From JAICUF01 sp038250675 (lineage in GTDB: Bacteria; Gemmatimonadota; Gemmatimonadetes; Gemmatimonadales; GWC2-71-9): DNA of 64,000 nucleotides. Within the stretch, counting starts at the first letter, position 1. Every line of letters begins with the position of its first letter. A program made the translations under genes and the position numbers. This document shows positions 16,033-24,761 of the stretch, in pieces. The stretch covers positions 65,377 through 129,376 of the forward strand of contig JBBSCB010000006.1 in assembly GCA_038250675.1 (NCBI GenBank), given 5' to 3'. The notes beneath the pieces are model-generated. The model was given only the letters and a program-made list of their open reading frames with translations, was not told where the DNA came from and did no database searches.

Positions 16033-17519
16033 GACTCAAAGGTGGCCGGGGCGACGGGGCGGCGGAAGGTGGCGCGCCCGATTGCCGCCAGGACGGCGCC
16101 GGCCTTGGCCTCGGTCTCCCGCCACTCGGCGTCGGGATCGGAATCGGCCACGATGCCGGCGCCGGCCTGGACCCAGGCCCGGTTGCCCTGGAGCACACAG
16201 GTGCGGATGGCGATGGCCGTATCCAGTGTCCGCGCGCCCCAGCCGATATAGCCGACCGCGCCGGCATAGGGTCCGCGCCGAACCGGCTCCAGCGCGTCGA
16301 TGATCTCCATGGCGCGGACCTTGGGGGCGCCGGACACGGTGCCGGCCGGAAAGCACGCGACAAAGGCGCTCAGCGCGTCGAGCCCGGGACGCAGTGTGCC
16401 GCGGACCTCGCTGACGAGATGCATCACGTGAGAGTAGCGCTCCACCTCCATGCAGGTGGTCACCCGCACCGAGCCGTAGCGCGCCACCCGGCCCACGTCA
16501 TTGCGACCCAGGTCCACCAGCATCAGATGCTCGGCGCGCTCCTTGGGATCCGCGGCGAGCTCGGCGGCCAGTGCCGCATCGGCGGCCGGCGTGGCGCCCC
16601 GCGGCCGGGTCCCGGCGATCGGCCGTACGGTCACGTCGTCGCCCTCCACCCGCACCAGTGCCTCGGGCGAGCTGCCGATCAGGTGCAGGTCGCCGCAGTG
16701 GAGCAGGAAGAGATAGGGCGCCGGATTGAGCGCACGGAGGTGGCGGTAGAGCAGCAGCGGGTCCGGAGCCACCAGGTCGAGCCGCCGGGAGAGCACCGTC
16801 TGGAAGGTGTCGCCGGCCGCGATGTGCTCCTGGATCCGGCGCACGTCGGCGCGGAAGCGGTCATCGGCATAGGGTGAGGTCGCGGGCGGCCGCGGCGCGT
16901 CATCCGCGCTGAGCGGCCCCAGCGTGCCGGGCGCCGCCAGGCGCGCCAGCCATTCGTCGATCCGCCGTTCCGCCGCGGCATACCGCGCGCTCAGCTCGGC
17001 GACAGCGAGTCCGGTCGGCGCTTCGACGCTGGCGACGATGGTCGCACGATTGCGCAGGTTGTCGATGACCATCACGGTGTCCGCGATCATCATCACGGCA
17101 TCGGGCAGGCCGCGATCGTCCGGCGGCGGCTCCGGCAGGCGCTCGATGGTGCGCACCACGTCGTAGCCGATGAATCCGACGGCGCCGCCGGTGAATGGCG
17201 GCAGGCCGTCGACCGCCACGGCAGGATGACGCCGCATCAGGGCGCCGAGGTGCTCCAGCGGCGGCTGCCGGCCGGGCTCGTCGAGCCAGCCGGTGGCGGC
17301 GGTCCAGCGGGACCGGGCCAGTCCGTGGTACCGGTACACCTCCCGCGGCTCGGTGGCGAGGAAGCTGTACCGGGCCCAGCGCTCGCCCCCCTCAAGCGAT
17401 TCGAGCAGAAAACCGAACTCGCCCCGGTGGAGCCGGGCAAAGGCGCTGACCGGCGTATCGGCGTCGAGCACCACCTCGCGCACGACCGGCACCATCGTGC
17501 GTGCGTCGGGCGGCGTCAC
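16011..17519 (-). CDS. trpE: Anthranilate synthase component I
   Basis: Converts chorismate plus ammonia/glutamine to anthranilate. 502 residues. The N-terminal LLESLEGG (38-45) is the tryptophan-feedback site seen in TrpE and usually absent from PabB. The chorismate-binding domain has GDTFQTVLSRR, FLLHCGDLHLIGSSPE, RPIAGTRPRG, VDLGRNDVGRVA and FPAGTVSGAPK in order. TrpE is preferred over PabB for these reasons. No trpG, trpD or trpC is adjacent, which is unusual. The gene overlaps the upstream lipoprotein by ATGA and the downstream cyclase by 22 bp. Confidence 0.9.
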   Translation of the reverse strand: MTPPDARTMVPVVREVVLDADTPVSAFARLHRGEFGFLLESLEGGERWARYSFLATEPREVYRYHGLARSRWTAATGWLDEPGRQPPLEHLGALMRRHPAVAVDGLPPFTGGAVGFIGYDVVRTIERLPEPPPDDRGLPDAVMMIADTVMVIDNLRNRATIVASVEAPTGLAVAELSARYAAAERRIDEWLARLAAPGTLGPLSADDAPRPPATSPYADDRFRADVRRIQEHIAAGDTFQTVLSRRLDLVAPDPLLLYRHLRALNPAPYLFLLHCGDLHLIGSSPEALVRVEGDDVTVRPIAGTRPRGATPAADAALAAELAADPKERAEHLMLVDLGRNDVGRVARYGSVRVTTCMEVERYSHVMHLVSEVRGTLRPGLDALSAFVACFPAGTVSGAPKVRAMEIIDALEPVRRGPYAGAVGYIGWGARTLDTAIAIRTCVLQGNRAWVQAGAGIVADSDPDAEWRETEAKAGAVLAAIGRATFRRPVAPATFESCPPAGS

Positions 17520-18127
17520 CGTGGGGCGGCGACGATGTAGCTGCCGGCGGTGGTGAAGGCGGTCTGCAGGTTGTCGGCCGCCGGCCGCATCGTGGCCAGG
17601 AGGGTGACGCGGTCGCCGGCGCCGATCACGCCGATGGCGAGGGCCCGCTCCAGCAGCGGCGCGCTGCCGTAGCGGCCCACCGCCTCGGGGGATCCCTGGA
17701 AATGCACGGCATACTTGAACGTGACCGTGCCGGCGACTATGGGGGCACTGGCCGCAATGTCGAGCCCGTACGTCTGTGGCCGGGGCCGGAGGGTGACGGT
17801 CACGCGGGTGCCCGGCGGGGCCGTGAATGCCGTATCGCCAAAGAACACGTCGGCAAATGTGGTGTTGTCCGGCTCACCGGCACGGAGCAGAACATGGCGC
17901 GCCTGACCCGCGATCAGGGTGTCCGTGGTGTCCGCCGGCGCCGGTCCGGACGACTGAAGCACGTAGAGCGCGCTGAGCGGCAGCGTGCGCACCGGTGTGA
18001 CCGCCGGTGCGGTACCGGCGGGCGGCGATCCGCCGCCGCATGCGATCGCGGCCACAACCGCGGCCGCGGCTGCGGCCGCGGTTGCGCCTGCGCTTGCCCG
18101 GCGTGATGCCCTCCCGAATATTCCCAC
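17516..18127 (-). CDS. Putative lipoprotein of unknown function
   Basis: 203 residues. An alanine-rich signal peptide ends in a lipobox (VVAAIACGGG, Cys near residue 30), so the protein is probably anchored to a membrane. The mature part is threonine/proline-rich, then beta-rich, with no recognised domain. The GTG start at 18127 is preceded by GAGGA at a good distance (in GCGAGGAACCATCC), which decides it. Its start is only 2 bp from the start of the divergent outer-membrane gene. It overlaps trpE by 4 bp. Confidence 0.6.
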   Translation of the reverse strand: MGIFGRASRRASAGATAAAAAAAVVAAIACGGGSPPAGTAPAVTPVRTLPLSALYVLQSSGPAPADTTDTLIAGQARHVLLRAGEPDNTTFADVFFGDTAFTAPPGTRVTVTLRPRPQTYGLDIAASAPIVAGTVTFKYAVHFQGSPEAVGRYGSAPLLERALAIGVIGAGDRVTLLATMRPAADNLQTAFTTAGSYIVAAPR

Positions 18128-18129
18128 GG

Positions 18130-20196
18130 ATGGTTCCTCGCGTGATGTGGCTTTGGCGTCTGGGCGCCGCCGCCGGGCTGGTCCTGGCCGCGGCGGCTCC
18201 CCTCGATGCGCAGCAGTGGAACACGCCGGCCACGCTCGATCTCGTGCGCCGCGCGGTAGCGCGCCGGCAGGCCGCGCAGGGCGACTCGTCGCTGTCCAGC
18301 TACCGGACCCGGGCCCACGGCTTCGTGTTCTTCCTGGCCCAGATGGGCCAGCAGGGGCTTACCGAGGCGCCGCGGCTGGTCAAGGGCGATGAGCTCGATG
18401 TCGAAGTGTATTGGCAGGCCCCGAACCGGAGCAAGCAGGTCATCCTTGGCTGGCGCGACGGGACCTTCCTGCCGACCGACGTCCGCTACCATCGCGACCA
18501 CCTCGGCATCGTCACCAACAACTTCGGCAATCTCATCCGCATCGGCGAGGGCGACGAAGTGCGGGACGTCGTGCACCCGCTGTCCCCCGGCGGACTCGAC
18601 GCCTACGACTTTGCCATCCAGGACTCGCTGGCCATCCGGAGCGGCACGCAGCAGATCGTCGTGCGCGCCGTCGCCGTGCGGCCGCGGTCGTTCGCGCGGC
18701 CGCTGGTCGTCGGTACGCTCTATCTCGATGCCGCGTCGGCCGACCTGGTGCGATTCCGCTTCAGCTTCACCCCCGCGGCCTACCTGGATCGCGACCTCGA
18801 GGACATCGACATCACCCTCGAGAACGCGCTGTTCGACCAGAAATACTGGCTGCCGTACCGCCAGGAAGTCGAGATTCGCCGGCGAGTGAGCTGGCTGGAC
18901 CTGCCCGCGCGCGGAATCATCCGCGGCCGGTGGGAAATCAACGACTACGATCTCAACGTCGCGATTCCGGATTCGGTCTTCCGGGGCCCGGCGATCGCGG
19001 GGCTCCGGCGTCCCGACAACGGCGACACCACTCACTGGCGAGGCACCCTCCAGGCGGTGATCGATTCGGTGGCGGCACCGCTGAGTCAGCGGGAAATGGA
19101 GGCGCTCCGCCTCGAGGTCGAGCGGATCGCCGGCGCGCATCTGCTGAGCGGGCTCTCGCAGAACCGGCCGGCGCTGGGCTCGCTGAGCGAGCTGATGCAC
19201 GTCAACCGGGTGCAGGGTCTCGCGTTCGGCGCGGGTGCGACGCTGGGCATCAGCCGGAGTCGCCTCCAGCTCCATCCCACGTTCGGGATCGGCACCGCCG
19301 ACGGGCGGGCAACCGGTGGACTGGAGCTGCGCATCGGTGCCGGCGGCACCCAGCTCCTCGCCGGCGTGGGCCGCCGGGTCCGGGACCTCAGCGATTTTTC
19401 CGTGATCTCGCCGGTGCTCAATTCGCTCGCGGCACAGGAGTTTGGCCAGGATCACGGCGACTGGCTGCGGCTCGATGCGGTGTCGCTCGGCGTGTCGCAT
19501 CGCCTCAGCCCCCGGACCACGATCGTGGCGGAGGGCGCGATCGAGCACCCCTACTCGCTCGCGGTGGCGGCCAGCCCGGCCAATGGCACCTATCGTCCCA
19601 ATCCCGGGCTCGGCGCCGGCGAGTATCATCTGGCCCGCCTGCGCCTGGAGCAGGCCGGCGCCGGGCTCGCGGCGCGCAGGAGTCTCCGCGGGTCCCTCCT
19701 GCTGGAGGCGGGCGACGGGCCCACGAGCTACGTTCGCGCGGCGGCCGAGCTCCGGTCCGCGGTCGCGGTCGGCTCCACCGAGCTCGCCGCGTCGCTCCGG
19801 GGCGGAGTCGGCAGCGCCGGGCTCCCGGACTATCGGAGCTTCGTGCTGGGCGGGCGCGGCACACTCCTCGGGGAGCCGTACCGGGCGTACGGCGGCCGCC
19901 GGATGGCGGTGGCCCAGCTCGAATGGCGAATCCGGGCGCCGGCTCCCGCGCTCGCGCTGGGCTCCTACGCCTCCACCGGACGGACGATGATCCTGGCACC
20001 GTTCCTCGCCGCGGGCTGGGCGGATCGCGCTCCGGCGCGATTGCCGTGGACCTCCAGCGGCGGTGTCCGCCCGGTGGCGGGGCTCGCCGCGGAATTCTTC
20101 ATGCGGTTGATCCGGGTGGAGGCGGGTGTGGGGCTCCGCGACGGGGGATTTGGGCTCACGGTGGACATCAACCGGGATTGGTGGGGCATTCTCTGA
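18130..20196 (+). CDS. Outer-membrane beta-barrel-like protein (DUF5686/surface-antigen type)
   Basis: About 688 residues from ATG 18130 (ATG 18145 is an alternative). A signal peptide (LGAAAGLVLAAAAPLDAQ) starts it, followed by a carboxypeptidase-like or LolA-like beta-rich N-half (about 30-300; YLDAASADLVRFRFSFTP). The C-half (about 360-688) has alternating strands and glycine-rich repeats that look like a 12-16-stranded barrel related to the Omp85/surface-antigen superfamily. A further ORF extension upstream is arginine-rich and lies inside the divergent gene, so it was rejected. The function is unknown. The secretion ATPase follows 59 bp later. Confidence 0.65.
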   Translation: MVPRVMWLWRLGAAAGLVLAAAAPLDAQQWNTPATLDLVRRAVARRQAAQGDSSLSSYRTRAHGFVFFLAQMGQQGLTEAPRLVKGDELDVEVYWQAPNRSKQVILGWRDGTFLPTDVRYHRDHLGIVTNNFGNLIRIGEGDEVRDVVHPLSPGGLDAYDFAIQDSLAIRSGTQQIVVRAVAVRPRSFARPLVVGTLYLDAASADLVRFRFSFTPAAYLDRDLEDIDITLENALFDQKYWLPYRQEVEIRRRVSWLDLPARGIIRGRWEINDYDLNVAIPDSVFRGPAIAGLRRPDNGDTTHWRGTLQAVIDSVAAPLSQREMEALRLEVERIAGAHLLSGLSQNRPALGSLSELMHVNRVQGLAFGAGATLGISRSRLQLHPTFGIGTADGRATGGLELRIGAGGTQLLAGVGRRVRDLSDFSVISPVLNSLAAQEFGQDHGDWLRLDAVSLGVSHRLSPRTTIVAEGAIEHPYSLAVAASPANGTYRPNPGLGAGEYHLARLRLEQAGAGLAARRSLRGSLLLEAGDGPTSYVRAAAELRSAVAVGSTELAASLRGGVGSAGLPDYRSFVLGGRGTLLGEPYRAYGGRRMAVAQLEWRIRAPAPALALGSYASTGRTMILAPFLAAGWADRAPARLPWTSSGGVRPVAGLAAEFFMRLIRVEAGVGLRDGGFGLTVDINRDWWGIL

Positions 20197-20255
20197 TCTG
20201 TTATCCTTCCTCGACACGCTCGCGCCATCCTGTCCCAGACCGCCCGGACCGCCAC

Positions 20256-22457
20256 ATGAAGTTCACCGACGAATGGCTGATCCCGACCATCGAGCCGCTC
20301 CTGCCCCCGAACACGGTGGCGGGGTTGCGGGCCGAGGGTGACAACACGCCCGGATCGCTCTGGGACACGCTGGTCGAGCGCAAGGTGATGGGTGATGCGC
20401 AGATTCTGGAGGCGATTTCCCAGCGCTTCCGGCTGAAGGTTGCCGGCGACGCCCAGCCCGAGCTCCGCATGCGCGAAAGCGTGAGCGAGCAGGTGGCCCG
20501 CCGCTTCAACGTCCTTCCGCTCCGGTTGAGCGACACCTTCCTCGAAGTCGCGACCGCCAACCCGTTCGACATCGACGCCGAAAAGATGCTGGCCTTCGCG
20601 AGCGGCCGGGAAGTGCGGATGCTGCTCTCGTCCCCGTCGCGCATTCGCGAGGGGCTGGCGGTGCTCTATCCGTCCGAGGACGAGGTGAGCAAGCTGCTGG
20701 GTGGAATGGAGTCCTCCGCCAGCGTGCAGCAGCTCGAGGACGAGGACGACGAGGCGGCCTCGGCCGACGAGGCGGCGCACGCGCCGATCGTCCGGCTGGT
20801 GGACATGATGCTGGCGGACGGGATCGCGAGCCGGGCCAGCGACATTCACATTGAGCCCGTTGAAGGCGGCGTGGTGGTGCGATACCGCATCGACGGCGTC
20901 CTGCGCCAGGTCATGAAGATTCCGCGGAGTGCGGGTGTGCCGCTCATCTCGCGGATCAAGATCATCTCGGGACTGGACATCGCGGACCGGCGCCGGCCCC
21001 AGGACGGCCGCGCGCGGATCGCGGTGAACGGCTCGCCGGTGGACCTGCGGGTGTCCACCCTGCCGGCCTCGAGCGGCGAGAAGGTCGTCATCCGGGTGCT
21101 CAATGCCAAGGCCACGGTGCTGACGCTCGAGGCGCTCGGCATGTTCGAGGACGAGCGCGCCACGATTCAGTCGCTGCTCAACCACAAGGAAGGGATTATC
21201 CTCGTCACCGGTCCCACCGGATCGGGCAAGACGACGACGCTCTACTCGGCGCTCCGCATGGTGCAGAACGAGGGCGTCAACATCGTCACGGTCGAGGACC
21301 CGGTCGAGTACCGCCTGGGCGAGAACATCGTGCAGGTGCAGGTGCAGGAGAAGGCGGGGCTCACCTTTGCGGCGGCGCTCCGCTCGATCCTCCGGCAGGA
21401 CCCGGACGTCGTGCTGGTGGGCGAGATTCGCGACCAGGAGACGGCGCAGGTGGCGGTGCAGGCCTCACTCACCGGCCACCTGGTGCTTTCCACGCTGCAT
21501 ACCAACGATGCGTCCAACGCCGTGACCCGTCTGGTTGACATGGGCATGGAGGCGTACAAGCTGGCCGCCGCGCTCCGCGGGGTGATCGCGCAACGGCTCA
21601 TGCGCCGGCTCTGCCTCGTGTGCAAGCAGCTCGCCACCGATGAGCTGCCCGCGCGCGTACGGCGTCACGTGCCGATCGACGCCCAGCTCTTCCGTGGCGT
21701 CGGCTGCCCGGAGTGCGCCATGACGGGGTACCGCGGCCGGTTCAGCATCGTCCAGGTGCTGACGCTCAACGCGGAGCTCGAGCGGCGGATCGGCGCCGGG
21801 GCCACGGCCGACAAGATCGCCGAGGCGGGCCATGCCAACGGCATGCGCTCGCTCTGGTACAGCGGGCTCCGCCACGTGCTGGCCGGCGAGTCTTCGATCG
21901 AGGAGCTCCTCCGGGTCACCGATGTGCCGGCGGATGAGCCGGCGGCGATCGCGACGATGCCGCCACCGGTCGCGCCGGTCGTGGCGACGCGGCCGCAGGC
22001 GGTCGATGTGGACCTGGGCGTGGGCTTTGACCTGGTGGACGAGACCGACGTCCCGGGCGACAATGCGATGCCCGCGGCCACCGGCGCCAAGATTCTGCTG
22101 GTGGAGGACGAGGACCAGCTCCGGAAGGTCATGCGCGACCTGCTGGAGCGCGACGGCTACATCGTCTCCGAAGCGCGCGACGGCGTCCAGGCACTGGACC
22201 AGGTGGACCGCCACGCGCCCGACCTGATCATGCTCGACCTGAATCTGCCGGGGCTCGATGGCTATTCGGTGCTGCAGCAGCTCCGCTCGCGGCCGGCCAC
22301 GGCCCGGATCCCGGTGATCGTCCTGACCGCCAAGGGCGATGAGGACAACGAGGTCCGCGTGTTCGAGCTGGGCGCCGACGACTTCCTCACCAAGCCGTTC
22401 CGCGCCCGCGCGCTGTCGGCCCGGCTTCAGGCGGTCCTCGCGCGCCGGCGCGCCTGA
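20256..22457 (+). CDS. GspE/PilB-type secretion ATPase fused to a receiver domain
   Basis: 733 residues. An MshEN/T2SSE N-terminal domain (about 5-140) is followed by the hexameric ATPase core. Walker A is GPTGSGKTT (319-327), the Asp-box VTVEDPVEYRL lies near 345, Walker B is DVVLVGEIRD near 387 and the His box TGHLVLSTLHTND near 405. The zinc-binding cysteine pairs CLVC and CPEC are near 453 and 488. After a proline/alanine-rich linker, residues 612-733 form a response-regulator receiver with VEDEDQ, phospho-acceptor Asp661 (MLDLNLPG) and a TKPF lysine. The ATP-driven motor of a type II secretion or type IV pilus system is therefore directly coupled to a phosphorelay input. No pilin or secretin genes are nearby. 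The reading frame continues upstream into the barrel gene but the ATG at 20256 is the family-typical start. Confidence 0.92.
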   Translation: MKFTDEWLIPTIEPLLPPNTVAGLRAEGDNTPGSLWDTLVERKVMGDAQILEAISQRFRLKVAGDAQPELRMRESVSEQVARRFNVLPLRLSDTFLEVATANPFDIDAEKMLAFASGREVRMLLSSPSRIREGLAVLYPSEDEVSKLLGGMESSASVQQLEDEDDEAASADEAAHAPIVRLVDMMLADGIASRASDIHIEPVEGGVVVRYRIDGVLRQVMKIPRSAGVPLISRIKIISGLDIADRRRPQDGRARIAVNGSPVDLRVSTLPASSGEKVVIRVLNAKATVLTLEALGMFEDERATIQSLLNHKEGIILVTGPTGSGKTTTLYSALRMVQNEGVNIVTVEDPVEYRLGENIVQVQVQEKAGLTFAAALRSILRQDPDVVLVGEIRDQETAQVAVQASLTGHLVLSTLHTNDASNAVTRLVDMGMEAYKLAAALRGVIAQRLMRRLCLVCKQLATDELPARVRRHVPIDAQLFRGVGCPECAMTGYRGRFSIVQVLTLNAELERRIGAGATADKIAEAGHANGMRSLWYSGLRHVLAGESSIEELLRVTDVPADEPAAIATMPPPVAPVVATRPQAVDVDLGVGFDLVDETDVPGDNAMPAATGAKILLVEDEDQLRKVMRDLLERDGYIVSEARDGVQALDQVDRHAPDLIMLDLNLPGLDGYSVLQQLRSRPATARIPVIVLTAKGDEDNEVRVFELGADDFLTKPFRARALSARLQAVLARRRA

Positions 22458-22462
22458 CCGCC

Positions 22463-23554
22463 GTGGGGCTGCCCGATCCCGCCGGCGCCCTGGCGCTCAT
22501 CAAGCCGTCGGTCCGTGCGCAGACGGCCTACACGCTCCAGGCGCCCGCCGCCCGCCGCAAGCTCAATCAGAACGAGAGCCCGTATGACCTGCCTGCGGCG
22601 CTCAAGCACGAGATCATGGCGCGGGCGGTGGCCCTGCCGTGGCACCGCTATCCCGCCTTCATGCCCGACGCATTGCAGCAGCGACTCGCGGCGTCGTACG
22701 GCTGGCAGGCCGACGGGGTGCTCACCGGCAACGGCTCCAATGAGCTGATCCAGGCGACGCTCGCGGTCACGCTCGATGCGGGGGACCGCATGGTGGCGCC
22801 CTCGCCCACCTTTTCGCTCTACCGTCTCCTCGCCGGCGTCTTCGGAGCGCGCTACGTCGGCGTGCCGCTGCGCATGGACTTTGGCTACGACGTGGAGCGG
22901 ATCATCGAGACCGCCGTACGCGAGCGCGCGCGGGTCATCGTCCTCAATTCACCCAACAATCCGACCGGCTCGGCGCTGCCCGAAGGCGCGGTGGCCCGGA
23001 TCCTGGCCGCCACCGATGCGCTCGTCGTTGCCGACGAGGCGTACCAGGACTTCGGTGGGCCCCCCGCAATTCCGCTGCTGGCGACCCACGCACGCCTCGT
23101 CGTCCTGCGCACCTTCTCCAAGGCGCTCGGCCTGGCCGGCCTCCGCTTTGGCTTTCTGCTGGCGCATCCGGCGGTAGCGCGCGAGATCGCCAAGGCCAGG
23201 CTGCCGTACAACGTCAATGCGATCACCCTCGCCGCCGCCGACGTGGTCCTGGACCACCCGGAGATTCGGGACGAGCACGTGCGGACCATCGTCGAGACCC
23301 GGGAGTGCACGATCGCCCGGCTCGCCGCGCTGCCCGGTATCACGGTGTATCCCAGCGCGGCCAACTTCCTGCTGGTCCGGTTCCGCACGCTGCCCGCGCG
23401 CCGCGTCTTCCAACGGCTGCACGGCGATTTCGGCATCCTGGTGCGGGACGTCTCCGCCTCGCCGGAGCTGGCCGAGTGCCTGCGGATCTCGATCGGCACG
23501 CCGGACGACATGGACGCGTGTATGGCCGCGTTGACCGACATCCTGGAGGGCTGA
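22463..23554 (+). CDS. hisC: Histidinol-phosphate aminotransferase
   Basis: PLP aminotransferase converting imidazole-acetol phosphate to histidinol phosphate. 363 residues from a GTG start 5 bp after the ATPase stop. Motifs are LNQNESPYDLP, TGNGSNELIQ, VLNSPNNPTGSALP, VADEAYQDF and the PLP lysine in LRTFSKALGLAGLRFG, with the terminal arginine in LRISIGTPDDMD. Its stop overlaps the hisB ATG by one base, so it leads the his cluster. Family relatives can take other aromatic amino acids, but the operon fixes the role. Confidence 0.93.
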   Translation: MGLPDPAGALALIKPSVRAQTAYTLQAPAARRKLNQNESPYDLPAALKHEIMARAVALPWHRYPAFMPDALQQRLAASYGWQADGVLTGNGSNELIQATLAVTLDAGDRMVAPSPTFSLYRLLAGVFGARYVGVPLRMDFGYDVERIIETAVRERARVIVLNSPNNPTGSALPEGAVARILAATDALVVADEAYQDFGGPPAIPLLATHARLVVLRTFSKALGLAGLRFGFLLAHPAVAREIAKARLPYNVNAITLAAADVVLDHPEIRDEHVRTIVETRECTIARLAALPGITVYPSAANFLLVRFRTLPARRVFQRLHGDFGILVRDVSASPELAECLRISIGTPDDMDACMAALTDILEG

Positions 23555-24144
23555 TGGCACGGGTGGGCGATGTGGAACGAATCACCGGCGAAACCCGGAT
23601 TCGGGTGCACGTGGCGCTCGACGGCACCGGTGCCTCGCGCATCAAGACCGGTATCGGGTTCCTCGACCACATGCTGGAGGCGCTGGCGCGGCACGCGCTG
23701 CTGGATCTGGCGGTTGAGGCCGCCGGCGATCTGCACGTGGATGGGCACCACACGGTCGAGGACACCGGCATCGCGCTGGGCCAGGCACTGGCGCGGGCGC
23801 TGGGCGATCGCGCCGGCATCCGCCGCTACGGCCACGCGTACGTGCCGCTGGACGAATCGCTGGTTCGCGCGGTCGTGGACGTGTCGGGCCGCCCGTTTCT
23901 GCACTATGGGATCGAGATTCCCAAGTGGCAGATGCTGGGCGACTACGACGTCTTCCTCACGCCGGAGTTCTTCCGGGCGCTGGCGGGCAACGCCGGGCTG
24001 ACGGTGCATCTCGATCTCATCCGCGGCGACAACCCGCACCATATCGTGGAGGCGGCCTTCAAGGCCTTTGCGCGGGCGCTCGACGCCGCAACCAGTCTCG
24101 ATCCCCGGGTGATCGGCGTCCCGTCCACCAAGGGCTCGCTGTGA
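23554..24144 (+). CDS. hisB: Imidazoleglycerol-phosphate dehydratase
   Basis: 196 residues, a monofunctional IGPD without the phosphatase domain of enterobacterial HisB. Both manganese motif sets are present: FLDHMLEALARHALLDL, HHTVEDTGIALGQAL, then FFRALAGNAGLTVHLDL and NPHHIVEAAFKA. Start at the ATG at 23554, which has GGAGGG just upstream inside hisC and overlaps the hisC stop by one base (TGATG). It acts between HisF/HisH and HisC in histidine synthesis. Confidence 0.96.
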   Translation: MARVGDVERITGETRIRVHVALDGTGASRIKTGIGFLDHMLEALARHALLDLAVEAAGDLHVDGHHTVEDTGIALGQALARALGDRAGIRRYGHAYVPLDESLVRAVVDVSGRPFLHYGIEIPKWQMLGDYDVFLTPEFFRALAGNAGLTVHLDLIRGDNPHHIVEAAFKAFARALDAATSLDPRVIGVPSTKGSL

Positions 24145-24761
24145 TCGCCGTGGTGGACTATGGCGTCAATAACCTGAGGAGCGTCGTGCGCGCACTGCAG
24201 GCCGGCGGACACGATCCGATCCTCACGGCGGATCCCGACGCCGTCCACCGGGCCGATCACGTGCTGGTGCCGGGAGTCGGCAACTTCGGCCGCGCTGCGC
24301 GTACGCTGGCGGAGACCGGCCTGGGCGCCGCCATCCGCGATGCCGCCGCCGCCGGCCGCCCGGTGATGGGGATCTGCCTGGGGCTCCAGCTCTTCTTCGG
24401 GGAGAGCGAGGAAGCACCGGGCGAGCGGGGGCTCGGACTCCTGCCGGGACGCGTGCAGCGGTTCCGCGGCGATCTGCCGGTGCCCCATGTGGGCTGGGCG
24501 CAGGTGGCGGCGACGGCGGCAGGCCGCGACCACGCCATGGCGGGCGGCGCATTCAGCGGCGATTCGCCGTTCTATTACCACGTGCACAGCTATCATCCGG
24601 CAGGCCTGCCCGATGCCGCGGTGCTGGCCACGGCGGACTACGGCGGCGCCTTTCCCACCCTGGTGGGGCAGGACAGCGTCGTCGGTGCGCAGTTTCATCC
24701 GGAGAAGTCACAGCGGGCCGGGATCGAGCTGCTCGACGCGTTTGCCCGGTGGCGGCCATGA
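24141..24761 (+). CDS. hisH: Imidazole glycerol phosphate synthase, glutaminase subunit
   Basis: 206 residues. Class I glutamine amidotransferase with the nucleophile in GICLGLQLFF (Cys near residue 79) and the His-Glu pair in VGAQFHPEKSQ near the C-terminus. It starts VVDYGVNNLRSV after a GTG that overlaps the hisB stop (GTGA). It supplies ammonia to HisF, encoded two genes downstream. The gene normally found between hisH and hisF, hisA, is missing here and a NUDIX gene occupies the slot. Confidence 0.95.
   Translation: MIAVVDYGVNNLRSVVRALQAGGHDPILTADPDAVHRADHVLVPGVGNFGRAARTLAETGLGAAIRDAAAAGRPVMGICLGLQLFFGESEEAPGERGLGLLPGRVQRFRGDLPVPHVGWAQVAATAAGRDHAMAGGAFSGDSPFYYHVHSYHPAGLPDAAVLATADYGGAFPTLVGQDSVVGAQFHPEKSQRAGIELLDAFARWRP

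Noticed and set aside
17914..20217. 767-codon minus-strand ORF
   Set aside because: Antisense of the barrel gene; rich in R, H, D and P with no recognisable domain.
18411..20255. Upstream extension of the secretion ATPase frame through the barrel gene
   Set aside because: The frame is open but reads the barrel gene out of phase; family similarity begins at ATG 20256.
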